A stretch of DNA of 33,293 bases from Thermoplasmata archaeon (GCA_022749895.1 JAKIWS010000017.1:1-33293), one strand, 5' to 3'. Numbered from the stretch's first letter, positions 10,201 through 18,655 are shown. Notes: generated by a model from the letters alone, not told the origin. Numbers and translations: made by a program.

Positions 10201-10738
10201 CGGGCTCATCAGCCCGCAGGCGGCGCTTTCGAAGGCGTTCCTGAAGGTCACGAACAAGACCGCCCTGGGCGGATTCCAGACGATCGATACCGCGACGGGC
10301 ACCTTCAACGTGAGCGTGGCGGGTGGCTACAACTGGACGGTCAACGTCACCGCGGCCGGCTACAACGCGGCCCAAGCCGTGGTCTACGTGACCGCGGGCA
10401 ACGCTTCGTCGGGGAACCCCGTCTCGCTCACCCTGACGCCGACGAGCAGCTGCACGACGAACTGCCCGCCCCCACCGTGCACCACGAACTGCCCCACGAC
10501 GAGCGCCGGGCCGAACAACCTGCTGCTCTACGGGGTCATCATCGCGGTCGTCGTCGTGGCCGCCATCGTCGCCGCGCTGCTCCTGATGCGCGGACGGCGG
10601 GGCGGGGGCGGCGGAAGCGGCGAGGAGCCGGCGGAAGACCCGGCGCTCGGCGAGCAGACCTACCAGTCGTCGCCGACCGCGGACCTGCCCAAACTGCAGT
10701 CGGACGGGTCGTTCTCGGAAGGGGAGCCTCCGCAGTAA
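7283..10738 (+). CDS. Secreted Asp-box (BNR) beta-propeller protein with PEGA/carboxypeptidase-regulatory-like domains and C-terminal anchor
   Basis: The start is ATG 7283, overlapping the preceding TGA (ATGA), with GGAG eight bases upstream; ATG 7319 is an alternative. The protein is 1151 residues. A hydrophobic signal segment lies near residues 32-55. Asp-box motifs of the form S-x-D/N-G-G-x-T/S-W/F occur near residues 219, 303, 389, 524 and 581, marking a sialidase/BNR-type propeller over about 120-640. Residues ~800-1050 are beta-sandwich repeats (G-W-I-x-G openings, G-Y motifs) like carboxypeptidase-regulatory or PEGA domains. A Cys/Pro linker with two CTTNCP motifs near 1055-1070 precedes one transmembrane helix (~1079-1102) and a Gly-rich, acidic tail. 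Sialidase catalytic residues (FRIP motif, arginine triad) were not recognised, so the propeller is called as a binding scaffold. It shares its architecture with the - strand protein at 14363-16951. Confidence 0.88.
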   Translation: MKYNYPERAPARMTTNQLSTLQSSVADRRRPWALAGVVVLTVLMLTSLVPSLLASGHAASGAHPGALGTALAPSVAPPSSTTVTIPRANLNALQASHAQVPISQVVRSEASLRASGVPLSQWFGGSVGGGPAVGASPSLAPVRSTVLPASGSTNSNFLIAGSNCTDESSVVQAGSNNRSLLAVGDSLLGTYNGTGGSPCYTPAPTPFFIKHGISAAFRSTDGGRTWATDYLGLATQWTKVGDASNGSINHGEGTVASSPSNLSLFAATYFPQCFWLGATFDSNCTTTAQMNQFYNNWGVDVGRSTDGGVSWSAPVQVSGIPTFMLYNLPSCSGMNGTFTNYANVTERPWLALNGFNHVAVVGWDILHYAINYTACTIGAVSAYVQISVSADGGLTWSVPRTISSNGAESFQVAVGPAPTYPIHIIALDFNNATVQASNGELDLSILYGKSTTNGTSFPAMADVGGALAVHNAPVTTPASWLGFSFPSLAVDNWTASAHVGSVYIAWADNQSGSLQGHAAIDLIRSTNGGGTFTTPVRISLPGNAHTYFQPKVTVGPDGKVWVVYVGNDPSTGYYRTYGIFSTDGGATWSAQFVVTDQDSIPNVTQRIGFNLGLVATTAGTFATWSDCRTTLCTTTSDPRFFDGNLYAAEFRPISITSNAVGVPLTVAVTGFSLPVKLPNVTAVDDGILVGVSAPSTFPDVPGYVWAFQGYSGAVTSPNQVASFTAAGAPSLTVTYVAVQASWITGTFFPRTSSSLLTVENVAVAMSPFNATTLTFNWSVAAGQTYTINASAGPKYQSIIGQIVTTTPGQASPLHINLLRTLGWIAGRANPANATIKINGTVVTPNPTTAIYNYTAGFQWGYYWVNGTSPGLAPSYNYIIVNPGVTTNVPITLGGGWIVGAVAQPKATLRVGVDGMPLNSTTLVNGVFNISVRGGFHMVTATETGYNLSRQNVLVHPGQSTLVNITLTNKGWISGLISPQAALSKAFLKVTNKTALGGFQTIDTATGTFNVSVAGGYNWTVNVTAAGYNAAQAVVYVTAGNASSGNPVSLTLTPTSSCTTNCPPPPCTTNCPTTSAGPNNLLLYGVIIAVVVVAAIVAALLLMRGRRGGGGGSGEEPAEDPALGEQTYQSSPTADLPKLQSDGSFSEGEPPQ

Positions 10739-10840
10739 CGCGGTGCCGGGTGGGCCCAGCGACGCTCGCCGCGCCGCCAAGGCCCACGCCCCGTGAGACC
10801 GGCGGCGCTCTCGAGCCTTCGGCGAGGTGGCCGCAGGGTA

Positions 10841-10850
10841 GGTATTTACC
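10841..10850 (+). promoter_or_regulatory. TATA-like element of the 10874 surface-protein gene
   Basis: The decamer ggtatttacc is centred about 28 nt upstream of ATG 10874, the spacing expected for an archaeal TATA box feeding a leaderless or nearly leaderless transcript. The identical decamer lies upstream of the convergent surface gene that starts at 16951. Confidence 0.5.
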
Positions 10851-10873
10851 GCGGCCCCCGGTGAGCGACCGAG

Positions 10874-13800
10874 ATGGGTAGCCGGTCCCCGCATCGAACG
10901 GTGGCGCGCCTCGCGCTCCTCGCCACCTTGGCGGTCCTCGTCGTGAGCTCCCTCCCGAGCCTCGCGAGCGCAGCCTCGCTGCATCCGGTCCCATCCGGAA
11001 CCAGTCCGGCGCGGCCGGGGTCGATCGTATCGGACGCCCACCGCGGGCCGCATGCGGGACTCGCCGCGCGTCCGGACGGGATCCCGGCCTGCTCCGCCCT
11101 GGCCCCGCTCCCGGCGGGCGAAGTGCCGGCGGTGCTCGCAACGGAGCAAGCCCCCTGTCCCCGGGGGGGCGACGCCTCGATGGTGAGTTTCTACAACGGG
11201 AGCGGAGCCTCCGCCGAGCGATTCCGCGCCAATCTTACCCTACCCTCCGGGACGGACGCGGGGCGCATTCTCCGGTCGATCTTCGTGGGAGTGTGGGTCG
11301 GGGGGATCCCCTGCTCCTACCAGGCGAAGTCGTTTCTCGAGGTCGCCCTCCTCCCGCCGTTCGCAGGTCCCGGCGTGGCTCCGAGCGCGAACTGGAGCGT
11401 GCTCACGCCGCTGTTCGGCCTCACGCCGGTTGCCTCCTGCGATCCCGCGTGCCAGAACGACAGTGCGACGCTCACGATCCAGGGGAGGCTCTACTGCGAC
11501 GATCAGTTGAGCGTCGTTCCCTCGGCGCGCACCCCCGTCGCGCCCCGCGGTGGCTTTGCTCCAGGGGACGCCGTGTCGGTGGACGTGGTCGGGGTGACCA
11601 ATGGAACGAGCGGGCTCACGCTCTACGTCAACGACACCTCCCGCCCGGGACGGAATCTTCTCGTCAACTGGGGACCGACCTCGACCCGCCAGGGTCGCCC
11701 CGTCACCCCGTTCTTCGTCGCGGCGGCCAACACCTCCACCGGCTGGGGGTACGCCGGCCCGGTATCGATCGGGTGGAACGGGTGTCCGAGCGTCGCGGGG
11801 AGCGCCGCGTGCAACAGCTACGACGGATCGCTCCTCGGCGCCATCGGCTCGCCGCGGGTCACGCGGGTCGCGTTCTGGGATCCCGCGACGGGCCAGTACT
11901 CCCGTTCGTACGCGTTCGTTCAGGCGACGTCGAGCTCGACCGGGTGCACGCGTCCGGTCGGGGCGGGCGCGTCGTGCGCCGACTTCCGGCAGTTCGGGGG
12001 GACCGGGGCGTACCCCAACTGGACTTTGACGGCGACGGCGGGACAGGTAGCCTGGCAGGCGACCGCTCAGCCGCCGGGCAATCTCGACCCGTTCGGCGGC
12101 GGAGGTAGCGAATACGTTCCGGACAACCTCTCGACCCCCATAGCGCCCCTTGGCCTCACGTTCCTCCAGGATGCATCGACGGGTACTCGATACGTGAATC
12201 TCTCGGTGGTCGTCGGCGCTCCCGACGGCGTCGCGGCGGTCGCCTTCGACGTCCTCGGTTGCAGTTCCTCGAGTTCGCCGGTCGTCATTCCGGCCGCGGG
12301 GACGCGCGGCGGGGGGCCGGGCAACACCACGCAGTTCGCGACGTGGAGCGCCTCCCTCACCCTACCGGGGTATCCGGGGCGGTACCCCTACTGGGTGCGG
12401 GCGGAAACGTCGGCGGGAAGCTGGAGCCCTCCCCGGTACGGCAATGCCACCGTCGGCGGAACGCTGGCGGCCTGCAACTTCGGAACCGTGGCGGCCCCCG
12501 TGTACTCCGCGTCGAACGTCACGGCGGTCGCGGGCGGGTACGCGCTCACGTGGTCGGAAGCGACGCCAGGGGTCGCGAGCTTCGCCATCTACCTCAACGC
12601 CACGACGGGAGGAGCGCACCTCCTCTACACCACCGGGCCGGCCCGCTCCGCGGTGCTCCGTCCCGGCCTCGGCGGCCTCGTGTACGATGTGGCAATCTCG
12701 GCGACGACGCTCACCGGGAACACGTCCGCCACCGGAGGCACGGCCGTCGGACCGACGACCTTAGCGACGATCGGCATCACCCTCTCGAGCGTGCCCCTCG
12801 TTCTGATCGCGCCCTCCCTCATGGCGACGGTGACCGCGACGATCGTGGGAGGGGCCCCACCGTACAACGTCAGCTTTGATTTCGGCGACGGGAGCGGGGT
12901 CACCCTCACCGACTCCGGTCCGCTCGCGTCGACGTCGCATACGTTCGCCGTCGACGCCGGGGTGGCCCGCGTCGGGGCCTCCGTGGTCGACGCCCGCGGC
13001 GACGTGGCGGTGGCCCCGGTCGACCTCTTCCGCGTGGTGGCGACCCCGCTCGGGGTCAATGCTTCGCTCGCCGCCGGCGACAGTTTCGTGGTGCTCGCTT
13101 GGGCGGCGCCGGCGAGCCCGGGCGGGGCGATCACCCACTACGCGGTCCTGTACGCCGAGGGGGCCACCTCCCCGCTCGACCTGTCCGCGACGTGGCCCAA
13201 CAACGGCACGCTACCAGGTACCGCCCACATCTGGAACACGACGCGGCTCACGCTGGTCATCCCGGCGAACGACGGCGTCGTCTTCTCGGCCCGGGTGATC
13301 GCGTTCAACGTCCACGGCGCGGGCGGGCTCTTCAACGGGACCCAGTTCGTGAGCGCTGTGCCCGCTCCCCTCACGGTCGGCCCGATCGTGGCGGCTCCGG
13401 GAGGCTCGGCGCCGTTCCTGGACTCCTTCTCGACGCTGATGACGACCGGCACGAACAACTCGATCAGTCAGGCGATCTATTCGTTCACCGGCGGCGCGTT
13501 CGTGTACGCCCAGGTCGCCGGGGGGAACGGGACGTTCTGGGCCAACGCGACCCGGGTCTTCGCCGTCCCCGGCCTCATCGCGGTCACGCTCCACGTCGTC
13601 GACGCGTTCAACGACGTCGCCATCGTGACGACGGATATCGTCGTCGTCGCTGGAGCCGGGCCGTCGGTCTCGGTGACGCTGACGACCGGGGCCACGCCGG
13701 CACTGTTCGTCGGCGAGCACCTCTCGTTCGTACCCACGGTGACGGGGGGCAGCGGGAACTACAGCTACCTCTGGGAGTTTGGGGACGGCACGGTCGCGAA

Positions 13801-14410
13801 CGCGACCACGCCGAGCCACGTCTACGGCAACTCGGGGAACTTCACCGTCCGTCTGACGGTCCTCGACAACGTGACCGGGGGCGGGACCGTCTGGACCGGG
13901 TCGGTCACCATTTTCGCGATCCCCACCGTCGTCATCTCGACCACCCAGGGGCCGAACGGTTCGTTCTCCTACGTCTTTAGCGCGTTCTACTTCGGCGGCA
14001 GCGGTGTCACGTCCTTCGCCTGGTCGTTCAGCGACGGGGCGACCTCGGGCGGGGTGCGGGTGGGCCACGCGTTCCCCGGCCCCGGACGCTACACGGTCAA
14101 CGTGACGGCCATCGACGTCCCGTCCGGGCGCTCGGCGAACGCGTCGGTGGTCCTCGTCGTCGGTTCGGTCGCCGCGGGGTCGAGCACGACGCCCGCGACG
14201 GCCTACATCATCGCCATCGCCGTGCTGGCGGGATTGGCCGCGTTCGGCCTGCTCGGGTGGGCCGTCGAGAAGGGCAAGGGTCCCGGGCCGCCGCTCACGG
14301 CGGAGGAGGAGGCGGCGACCCGCGACCCGTTCCCCGTCGGGGAGCGTCCGCGCGAGCTGCCCTCAGGGGACGACGTCGTCATTCGGGAACTCCCGCCCCC
14401 GCGGGAATGA
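10874..14410 (+). CDS. Secreted, membrane-anchored FN3/PKD multidomain protein
   Basis: The protein is 1178 residues from ATG 10874, with a Sec signal segment at about residues 9-33. Its N-terminal part (~60-535) shares order and spacing of motifs with the 3507 protein: an S-F-Y/F-x-N-x-x-G opening, an F/Y-VG-x-x-V-G-G segment, ACNSY, and GTG-x-YP. A fibronectin-III-like domain (~535-620) follows, then a PKD domain (~641-720, FGDGS), a second FN3 (~726-825), a degenerate PKD (~833-925) and two further PKD domains (~931-1010 with FGDGT, ~1016-1095 with FSDGA). One transmembrane helix (~1110-1131) and a charged tail close the protein. It starts a separate transcript 135 nt after the propeller gene. 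Its last 48 nt overlap the antisense end of the convergent gene. It is probably a surface or adhesin-like protein; no catalytic site was seen. Confidence 0.87.
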   Translation: MGSRSPHRTVARLALLATLAVLVVSSLPSLASAASLHPVPSGTSPARPGSIVSDAHRGPHAGLAARPDGIPACSALAPLPAGEVPAVLATEQAPCPRGGDASMVSFYNGSGASAERFRANLTLPSGTDAGRILRSIFVGVWVGGIPCSYQAKSFLEVALLPPFAGPGVAPSANWSVLTPLFGLTPVASCDPACQNDSATLTIQGRLYCDDQLSVVPSARTPVAPRGGFAPGDAVSVDVVGVTNGTSGLTLYVNDTSRPGRNLLVNWGPTSTRQGRPVTPFFVAAANTSTGWGYAGPVSIGWNGCPSVAGSAACNSYDGSLLGAIGSPRVTRVAFWDPATGQYSRSYAFVQATSSSTGCTRPVGAGASCADFRQFGGTGAYPNWTLTATAGQVAWQATAQPPGNLDPFGGGGSEYVPDNLSTPIAPLGLTFLQDASTGTRYVNLSVVVGAPDGVAAVAFDVLGCSSSSSPVVIPAAGTRGGGPGNTTQFATWSASLTLPGYPGRYPYWVRAETSAGSWSPPRYGNATVGGTLAACNFGTVAAPVYSASNVTAVAGGYALTWSEATPGVASFAIYLNATTGGAHLLYTTGPARSAVLRPGLGGLVYDVAISATTLTGNTSATGGTAVGPTTLATIGITLSSVPLVLIAPSLMATVTATIVGGAPPYNVSFDFGDGSGVTLTDSGPLASTSHTFAVDAGVARVGASVVDARGDVAVAPVDLFRVVATPLGVNASLAAGDSFVVLAWAAPASPGGAITHYAVLYAEGATSPLDLSATWPNNGTLPGTAHIWNTTRLTLVIPANDGVVFSARVIAFNVHGAGGLFNGTQFVSAVPAPLTVGPIVAAPGGSAPFLDSFSTLMTTGTNNSISQAIYSFTGGAFVYAQVAGGNGTFWANATRVFAVPGLIAVTLHVVDAFNDVAIVTTDIVVVAGAGPSVSVTLTTGATPALFVGEHLSFVPTVTGGSGNYSYLWEFGDGTVANATTPSHVYGNSGNFTVRLTVLDNVTGGGTVWTGSVTIFAIPTVVISTTQGPNGSFSYVFSAFYFGGSGVTSFAWSFSDGATSGGVRVGHAFPGPGRYTVNVTAIDVPSGRSANASVVLVVGSVAAGSSTTPATAYIIAIAVLAGLAAFGLLGWAVEKGKGPGPPLTAEEEAATRDPFPVGERPRELPSGDDVVIRELPPPRE

Positions 14411-16951
14411 TTCCCCCGGGGGCAGGATCTCCGGCTCACCGACCCACGGTTCATGCGACGGCGGACGCCGACGATCGCGTCGCGCGGTCACGATCGCCGC
14501 CACCACCACCGCGGCGCCGGCGAGGGCGAGCGCCGCCGGCAGCGCCCAGTTCGGTATCCCTCCCGAACCTCCGTCGGATACCCGGACCGGCAGGAGGTTG
14601 ATGATCACCGGGACCGCCTGGCCCGGCGCGACGGTGACGGAGAGGTTCGCGGGAAGGTACCGGGCCGACGTGACACCGACCGTATGCGTCCCCGGAGCGA
14701 TGCTGAGGTTGAGCTGGCCGTGGGGGCTCAAGGTGACCGGCCGCCCGTCAACGGTGACCGAGGCCGTGGCCGGTGAGATCGCGAACTGCAGCGTTCCGTT
14801 CATCGGAACGAGCGTGACGTTGTCCCAGAGCGACGCGTTGCCGGGGAGGAAGAGCGTCGCGACCGAGGGGACGTAGTTCGGCGCCTCGACGCGCAGGGTA
14901 TGGTTGGCAAATCCGGCCCCGAGGAGGTGGAACGATCCGTCTAGACGGACGTGCGCGATCGCTCCGTCCCAGAAGACGATCGCATTGGGCGGCGCCACCC
15001 GGCCCTGGACGCTCCCGTTGAGGGCGAGAAGGTCGAAGGCAACCGGAACGGTCGTGTTCCACGTCAGTTCGAGCGTGGCGTTGGAGGGAGCGTAGCCGGG
15101 GGCGCTCGCGTTGACGAGGTGGCGGCCGGGCGTCGTGTTGATGGCGAACGCCCCTCCGACGACCGGGACCGCCGCGCTGTCGAGCGTGACCGTGGCGGAC
15201 GCGGGCCGGACCGTCCCGTTGATCGCTCCCCACGCCGTTAGCCGTCGGTCGACCGGAGGCGAGAACGGTCCGGTGCCCGTCGGATTGAACGCCGCCACAT
15301 GCAGGAGGTACGTGACCGAGGGCGTCAGGTCCGTGACGATCGCGGCCCGGATCGAAGGTCCAACGTTCCGATAGAGGACGGGTCCCCCGCTGGCGTTCCA
15401 GCTGATGTTGAAGCCGCTCACAGGACCGACCGCGGGCCCGACGGACCAGCTGACGTTCACCGAGGCAGGGCCGGGAACGGCTGCCAGGATCGTCGGGGCC
15501 GACGGCAGGGGGTCGCCGAAGACCGCGGCGTAGACCTGCGACGCGACGGTACCGTTCGGGAGCGGCCGACCGTACGACCAGCTGACCGTTACCCCGCCCG
15601 AGCCGAGATACGTGAGCCCGATCGTGTCGCCGGTCCAGTAGCCCGCGATGCCCGTGCTGGACGAGATCCGCACGGGAGGGAGAAGGGCGGTCCCGTTCGG
15701 CGCGAGCGCCGAGAGCCAGGTGGTCCACCCGGCGCCGGTCGAGTTGTTGGTCATCCACGCGACGAAGGCGACGCCGGGTTCGCCGGCGGCGGGGGTGACC
15801 ATGATGTGGGCCGCGGCGTTGCGGTCCGGGTTGACCCGGATCGGATAGTCCCACCTCGCCCCGTCGTTGGTGGAGCGCGCGAGCCATGCGGCATCGACGG
15901 TCCCATTCTGGTCGTCGAACCCCGCGTAGAGCGTTCCGTCCGTGCCCCGGGTGAGCGCCCCATCGATCCACCAGTCGGTCGGCGCGAGGCTCCCGTTTCC
16001 GACCGTGACACGCGGCGTCCACGAACGTCCTCCGTCGAACGAGCGGGTGAAGTAATTCGAGCCGTTCAGGAGGTAGTGGGTCGCGTTGGTCGGGGCGTCC
16101 TCGTAGAGCATCTCCACCGTGCCGCTCGGCGTGACGAGGAGAGGGCCCGACGTCGCCGCGCCCCACGGGTACTCCGGGTCGACCGGCGAGGGGCTCGACC
16201 AGTTCGCGCCTCCGTTCGAGGAGTGGACGACGAGGATGTTGTACGCGCCGGCGATAAAGTAGCAGCTTGCACCGGGAGCGCAGCCGATCTTATCCGGGGC
16301 ACCCGGTGGCGAGTAGTCCCAGCTCAGGTAGACCGTTCCGTTCGGCGCGACCGCGATGAAGTCGCGGTCCGCGAACGCGTTGGGGTTCGGGTGGAACGCG
16401 GTCGCGTTCCCCGCGAAACTGGCGCCGAAGTTCCACGACCACGCGAGTTGCGGGGCGTTGCCGGTCCCGCGGAGGTCGCGCATGTACCCCACGTACACGG
16501 TCCCGTTGGGGGCCAGCGCGATCGACGGGTCCCAGCTGGCGGCGCCCAGGCTCCCCACCACCGCCACGGCGGGCTGGAACGAATAGCCGCCATCGAGCGA
16601 CCGCGCGAAGCCGATCCCGCTGCAGCCGATCCACGCTTCGTAGAGATAGTTCCGGACCGGGTCGAACGCCTGCTGGACCTCGGCGTTCCCCGAGGTGACG
16701 CACGGGGTATCGACCAGCACGTTGCGTGGGAACTGACCGGCCGACGGCCCTGGTCGGGCCAACGGTTCGGCGGAAAGCGAGGCGGCACTTCCCCCGTGAT
16801 GAGTGGGAGATACGTCCGTGCGCGCTCCGTCAACCGCTCCATGGAGTGGGTCGCCGGGCGCTGGGGCGGCGGTCGAAGCTCCGGCCGGGCTCGTGAACAG
16901 GAGCAGCGCCCCGACGAGCGCGACGGTCGTCAGGCTGGGGCGGCGCCTCAT
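14363..16951 (-). CDS. Secreted Asp-box (BNR) propeller, FN3 and PEGA-like protein with C-terminal anchor
   Basis: I chose ATG 16951 rather than a longer upstream start because it directly begins an R-rich signal peptide (MRRRPSL then a hydrophobic core) and lies 26 nt from a TAAATA box. The protein is 862 residues. Asp-box-like motifs lie near residues 117 (SLDGGYSF), 242 (SNGGANW), 302 (SFDGGRSW) and 358 (STNDGARW), giving a BNR-type propeller over ~60-470. An FN3 domain (~481-575) and three to four short carboxypeptidase-regulatory/PEGA-like beta domains (~580-800) follow. One transmembrane helix (~805-828) and a charged tail end the protein. This is the same architecture as the + strand protein at 7283, with an added FN3. 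The 3' end overlaps the 10874 gene by 48 nt on the opposite strand. Confidence 0.87.
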   Translation of the reverse strand: MRRRPSLTTVALVGALLLFTSPAGASTAAPAPGDPLHGAVDGARTDVSPTHHGGSAASLSAEPLARPGPSAGQFPRNVLVDTPCVTSGNAEVQQAFDPVRNYLYEAWIGCSGIGFARSLDGGYSFQPAVAVVGSLGAASWDPSIALAPNGTVYVGYMRDLRGTGNAPQLAWSWNFGASFAGNATAFHPNPNAFADRDFIAVAPNGTVYLSWDYSPPGAPDKIGCAPGASCYFIAGAYNILVVHSSNGGANWSSPSPVDPEYPWGAATSGPLLVTPSGTVEMLYEDAPTNATHYLLNGSNYFTRSFDGGRSWTPRVTVGNGSLAPTDWWIDGALTRGTDGTLYAGFDDQNGTVDAAWLARSTNDGARWDYPIRVNPDRNAAAHIMVTPAAGEPGVAFVAWMTNNSTGAGWTTWLSALAPNGTALLPPVRISSSTGIAGYWTGDTIGLTYLGSGGVTVSWSYGRPLPNGTVASQVYAAVFGDPLPSAPTILAAVPGPASVNVSWSVGPAVGPVSGFNISWNASGGPVLYRNVGPSIRAAIVTDLTPSVTYLLHVAAFNPTGTGPFSPPVDRRLTAWGAINGTVRPASATVTLDSAAVPVVGGAFAINTTPGRHLVNASAPGYAPSNATLELTWNTTVPVAFDLLALNGSVQGRVAPPNAIVFWDGAIAHVRLDGSFHLLGAGFANHTLRVEAPNYVPSVATLFLPGNASLWDNVTLVPMNGTLQFAISPATASVTVDGRPVTLSPHGQLNLSIAPGTHTVGVTSARYLPANLSVTVAPGQAVPVIINLLPVRVSDGGSGGIPNWALPAALALAGAAVVVAAIVTARRDRRRPPSHEPWVGEPEILPPGESFPRGREFPNDDVVP

Positions 16952-16972
16952 CGTGAATCGAAACGCGGGCAC

Positions 16973-16982
16973 GGTATTTACC
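16973..16982 (-). promoter_or_regulatory. TATA box of the 14363-16951 surface-protein gene
   Basis: Read on the - strand this is ggtaaatacc, a good archaeal TATA core, centred 26 nt from ATG 16951 and consistent with a leaderless transcript. It lies in the 167-nt divergent region shared with orc1/cdc6. Confidence 0.55.
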
Positions 16983-17118
16983 CCCGGCCAACCCGCACGC
17001 GTCCCGCTTTCAGGGTGCGAGGCGCGGCCGCGGCCCAATCGAGCTGATTTCGGCAAAAGGTAGATATGGCACCCGCCCCTGCGAACGCTCGCCCGAGGCC
17101 ACGCGGGCAGGCGTCGCG

Positions 17119-18546
17119 GTGCAGCCATCTCCTGAGCCAAAGCTACCGGAGGTGCCCGACGGCTCTCTACCGTCGACCGTGGCTCACGAGGCGGCGGTCC
17201 CGCTTTCGGAGCGGCCGGCCGCCGGGGGAGGGGAGCTCGCCTCGGCGGGGCCTCCCCCGTCCAACTCCGGGCGCGGGACGGCCGCCGATGTCTTCGACGC
17301 CGTCGTGAACTACTCTTCAGAACTTTTCAAAGGCAATTTCGAGATCCTTCGGGAGTCATACGTCCCGTCGAGGTTGCCGCACCGTGAGCATCAGATCCGA
17401 CAGGTCGCGGAGGTCCTTGCCCCGGCGCTGAAAGGGAGCGTGCCGTCGAATCTTCTCATCTACGGGAAGATCGGGACCGGGAAGACCGCGGTCGTCGCCC
17501 AGGTCCGGCTCGACATGCAGCGGCGCTCGGACGCCCACGGGAACGTCGCCTTCGTCAATGTCAACTGCGCGTCGATCGACACGCCGTACAGTCTGCTCCA
17601 GACGATCGGGAACTCCTTCGCGGAGACGGAAGAGCAGCGGATCCCGACCGGCTGGTCGCTCGACCGCGTGCAGCAGGCGATGCGCGAACTCATGGACGAG
17701 CGCGGGGGAACGCTCGTGCTCATCCTCGACGAGATCGACCGCCTCGTCAGCCGCAGCGGCGACAGCGTGCTCTATACCCTGAGCCAGCTCAATAACGACC
17801 TCGAGCGGGGCCGGCTCGCGATCGTCGGGATCTCGAACGACCTCAAGTTCACCTCCAACCTCGATGCTCGGGTCCGCAGCCGGCTCAACGAGGAGAAGAT
17901 CCTGTTCCCGCCGTACGATGCGCCGCAGCTCCAGGACATCCTGCGGGACCGGGCTCGGGACGTCTTCCGCGATGGCGTGCTCGATGCGGGCGTCATCGAG
18001 CGGTGCGCGGCGTACGCGGCGCTCGAGAACGGGGACGCCCGCCGCGCGCTCTCGCTCCTCCGGGTCGCCGCTCAGGTCGCCGACCGCGAGAAGTCCAAGC
18101 GGGTGACGAGCGACCACGTCGTCAAGGCGAAGAGCCGCCTCGAGCGCGACATCATCCTCGACTGCGTCCGGACCCTGCCCCAGCATTGCAAGGTGCTCCT
18201 GTACGCGATTCTACAGGCGTACGAACGACGCCGTACGGGCGTCCTCACGGGGGAGGTCTACGAGGGCTACGCGCGGCTCTCGCAAAAGCTCGGGCTGCCC
18301 CCGCTCCACTCGCGGAGCATCTCCAACTATCTGACCGAGCTCGAGAGCCTCGGCCTCATTCGCGCGACGATCGTCTCCAAGGGCCGGGGCGGCCGGACCC
18401 GCGAGATCGTTGTCGACGTCCCCACCGCGGAGACGATCCCGGCCCTCGAGGAGGACGAGTTGCTCGCCCAGCTCGCCCGCCGGCGCAACCTTTCGCAGAC
18501 GATCCTGACCAATTTCGACAACCCGAACCGCGGCGGACCGTACTGA
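17119..18546 (+). CDS. cdc6: Orc1/Cdc6 replication initiator ATPase
   Basis: The protein is 475 residues from GTG 17119; no earlier in-frame start was found. About 55 low-complexity residues precede the conserved region. The AAA+ core has Walker A GKIGTGKT (~116) and Walker B LILDEID (~200-206), then a sensor-1 region (GISND) and the sensor-2 lid with NGDARRAL, typical of Orc1/Cdc6. Residues ~345-450 form the C-terminal winged-helix DNA-binding domain. The family binds origin recognition boxes and loads MCM helicase at archaeal origins. It is divergent from the surface-protein gene and followed after 109 nt by a toxin-antitoxin pair. I saw no convincing origin boxes or AT-rich unwinding element beside it, so it may be one of several paralogs away from the active origin. 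Confidence 0.95.
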   Translation: MQPSPEPKLPEVPDGSLPSTVAHEAAVPLSERPAAGGGELASAGPPPSNSGRGTAADVFDAVVNYSSELFKGNFEILRESYVPSRLPHREHQIRQVAEVLAPALKGSVPSNLLIYGKIGTGKTAVVAQVRLDMQRRSDAHGNVAFVNVNCASIDTPYSLLQTIGNSFAETEEQRIPTGWSLDRVQQAMRELMDERGGTLVLILDEIDRLVSRSGDSVLYTLSQLNNDLERGRLAIVGISNDLKFTSNLDARVRSRLNEEKILFPPYDAPQLQDILRDRARDVFRDGVLDAGVIERCAAYAALENGDARRALSLLRVAAQVADREKSKRVTSDHVVKAKSRLERDIILDCVRTLPQHCKVLLYAILQAYERRRTGVLTGEVYEGYARLSQKLGLPPLHSRSISNYLTELESLGLIRATIVSKGRGGRTREIVVDVPTAETIPALEEDELLAQLARRRNLSQTILTNFDNPNRGGPY

Positions 18547-18624
18547 GCAGCCGCCGGACGCATCCTGCCCCCCGTCCCGACTTCGCTCAGCTCTCGCCAG
18601 CGACGCCCGCGCGCCGGTACTTCA

Positions 18625-18631
18625 CAATTAT
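18625..18631 (+). promoter_or_regulatory. TATA-like element of the toxin-antitoxin operon
   Basis: An AT-rich patch (caattat) in otherwise GC-rich DNA is centred about 28 nt upstream of ATG 18656, fitting a leaderless archaeal transcript. Confidence 0.45.
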
Positions 18632-18655
18632 CAGTCCAATTGGGGTAGACGATAC

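Noticed and set aside
9311-11149. Long - strand open frame across the propeller gene and the next intergenic region
   Set aside because: Arg-rich shadow with no recognisable motifs; the + strand reading is clearly protein-like.
16952-17118. Replication origin beside orc1/cdc6
   Set aside because: I found no repeated origin recognition boxes and no extended AT-rich element in the 167-nt region; proximity to the gene alone is not enough.
16952-17140. Longer start for the - strand surface protein, adding 63 residues
   Set aside because: The added residues cross the TATA box and the divergent promoter region, while ATG 16951 begins directly with a signal peptide.
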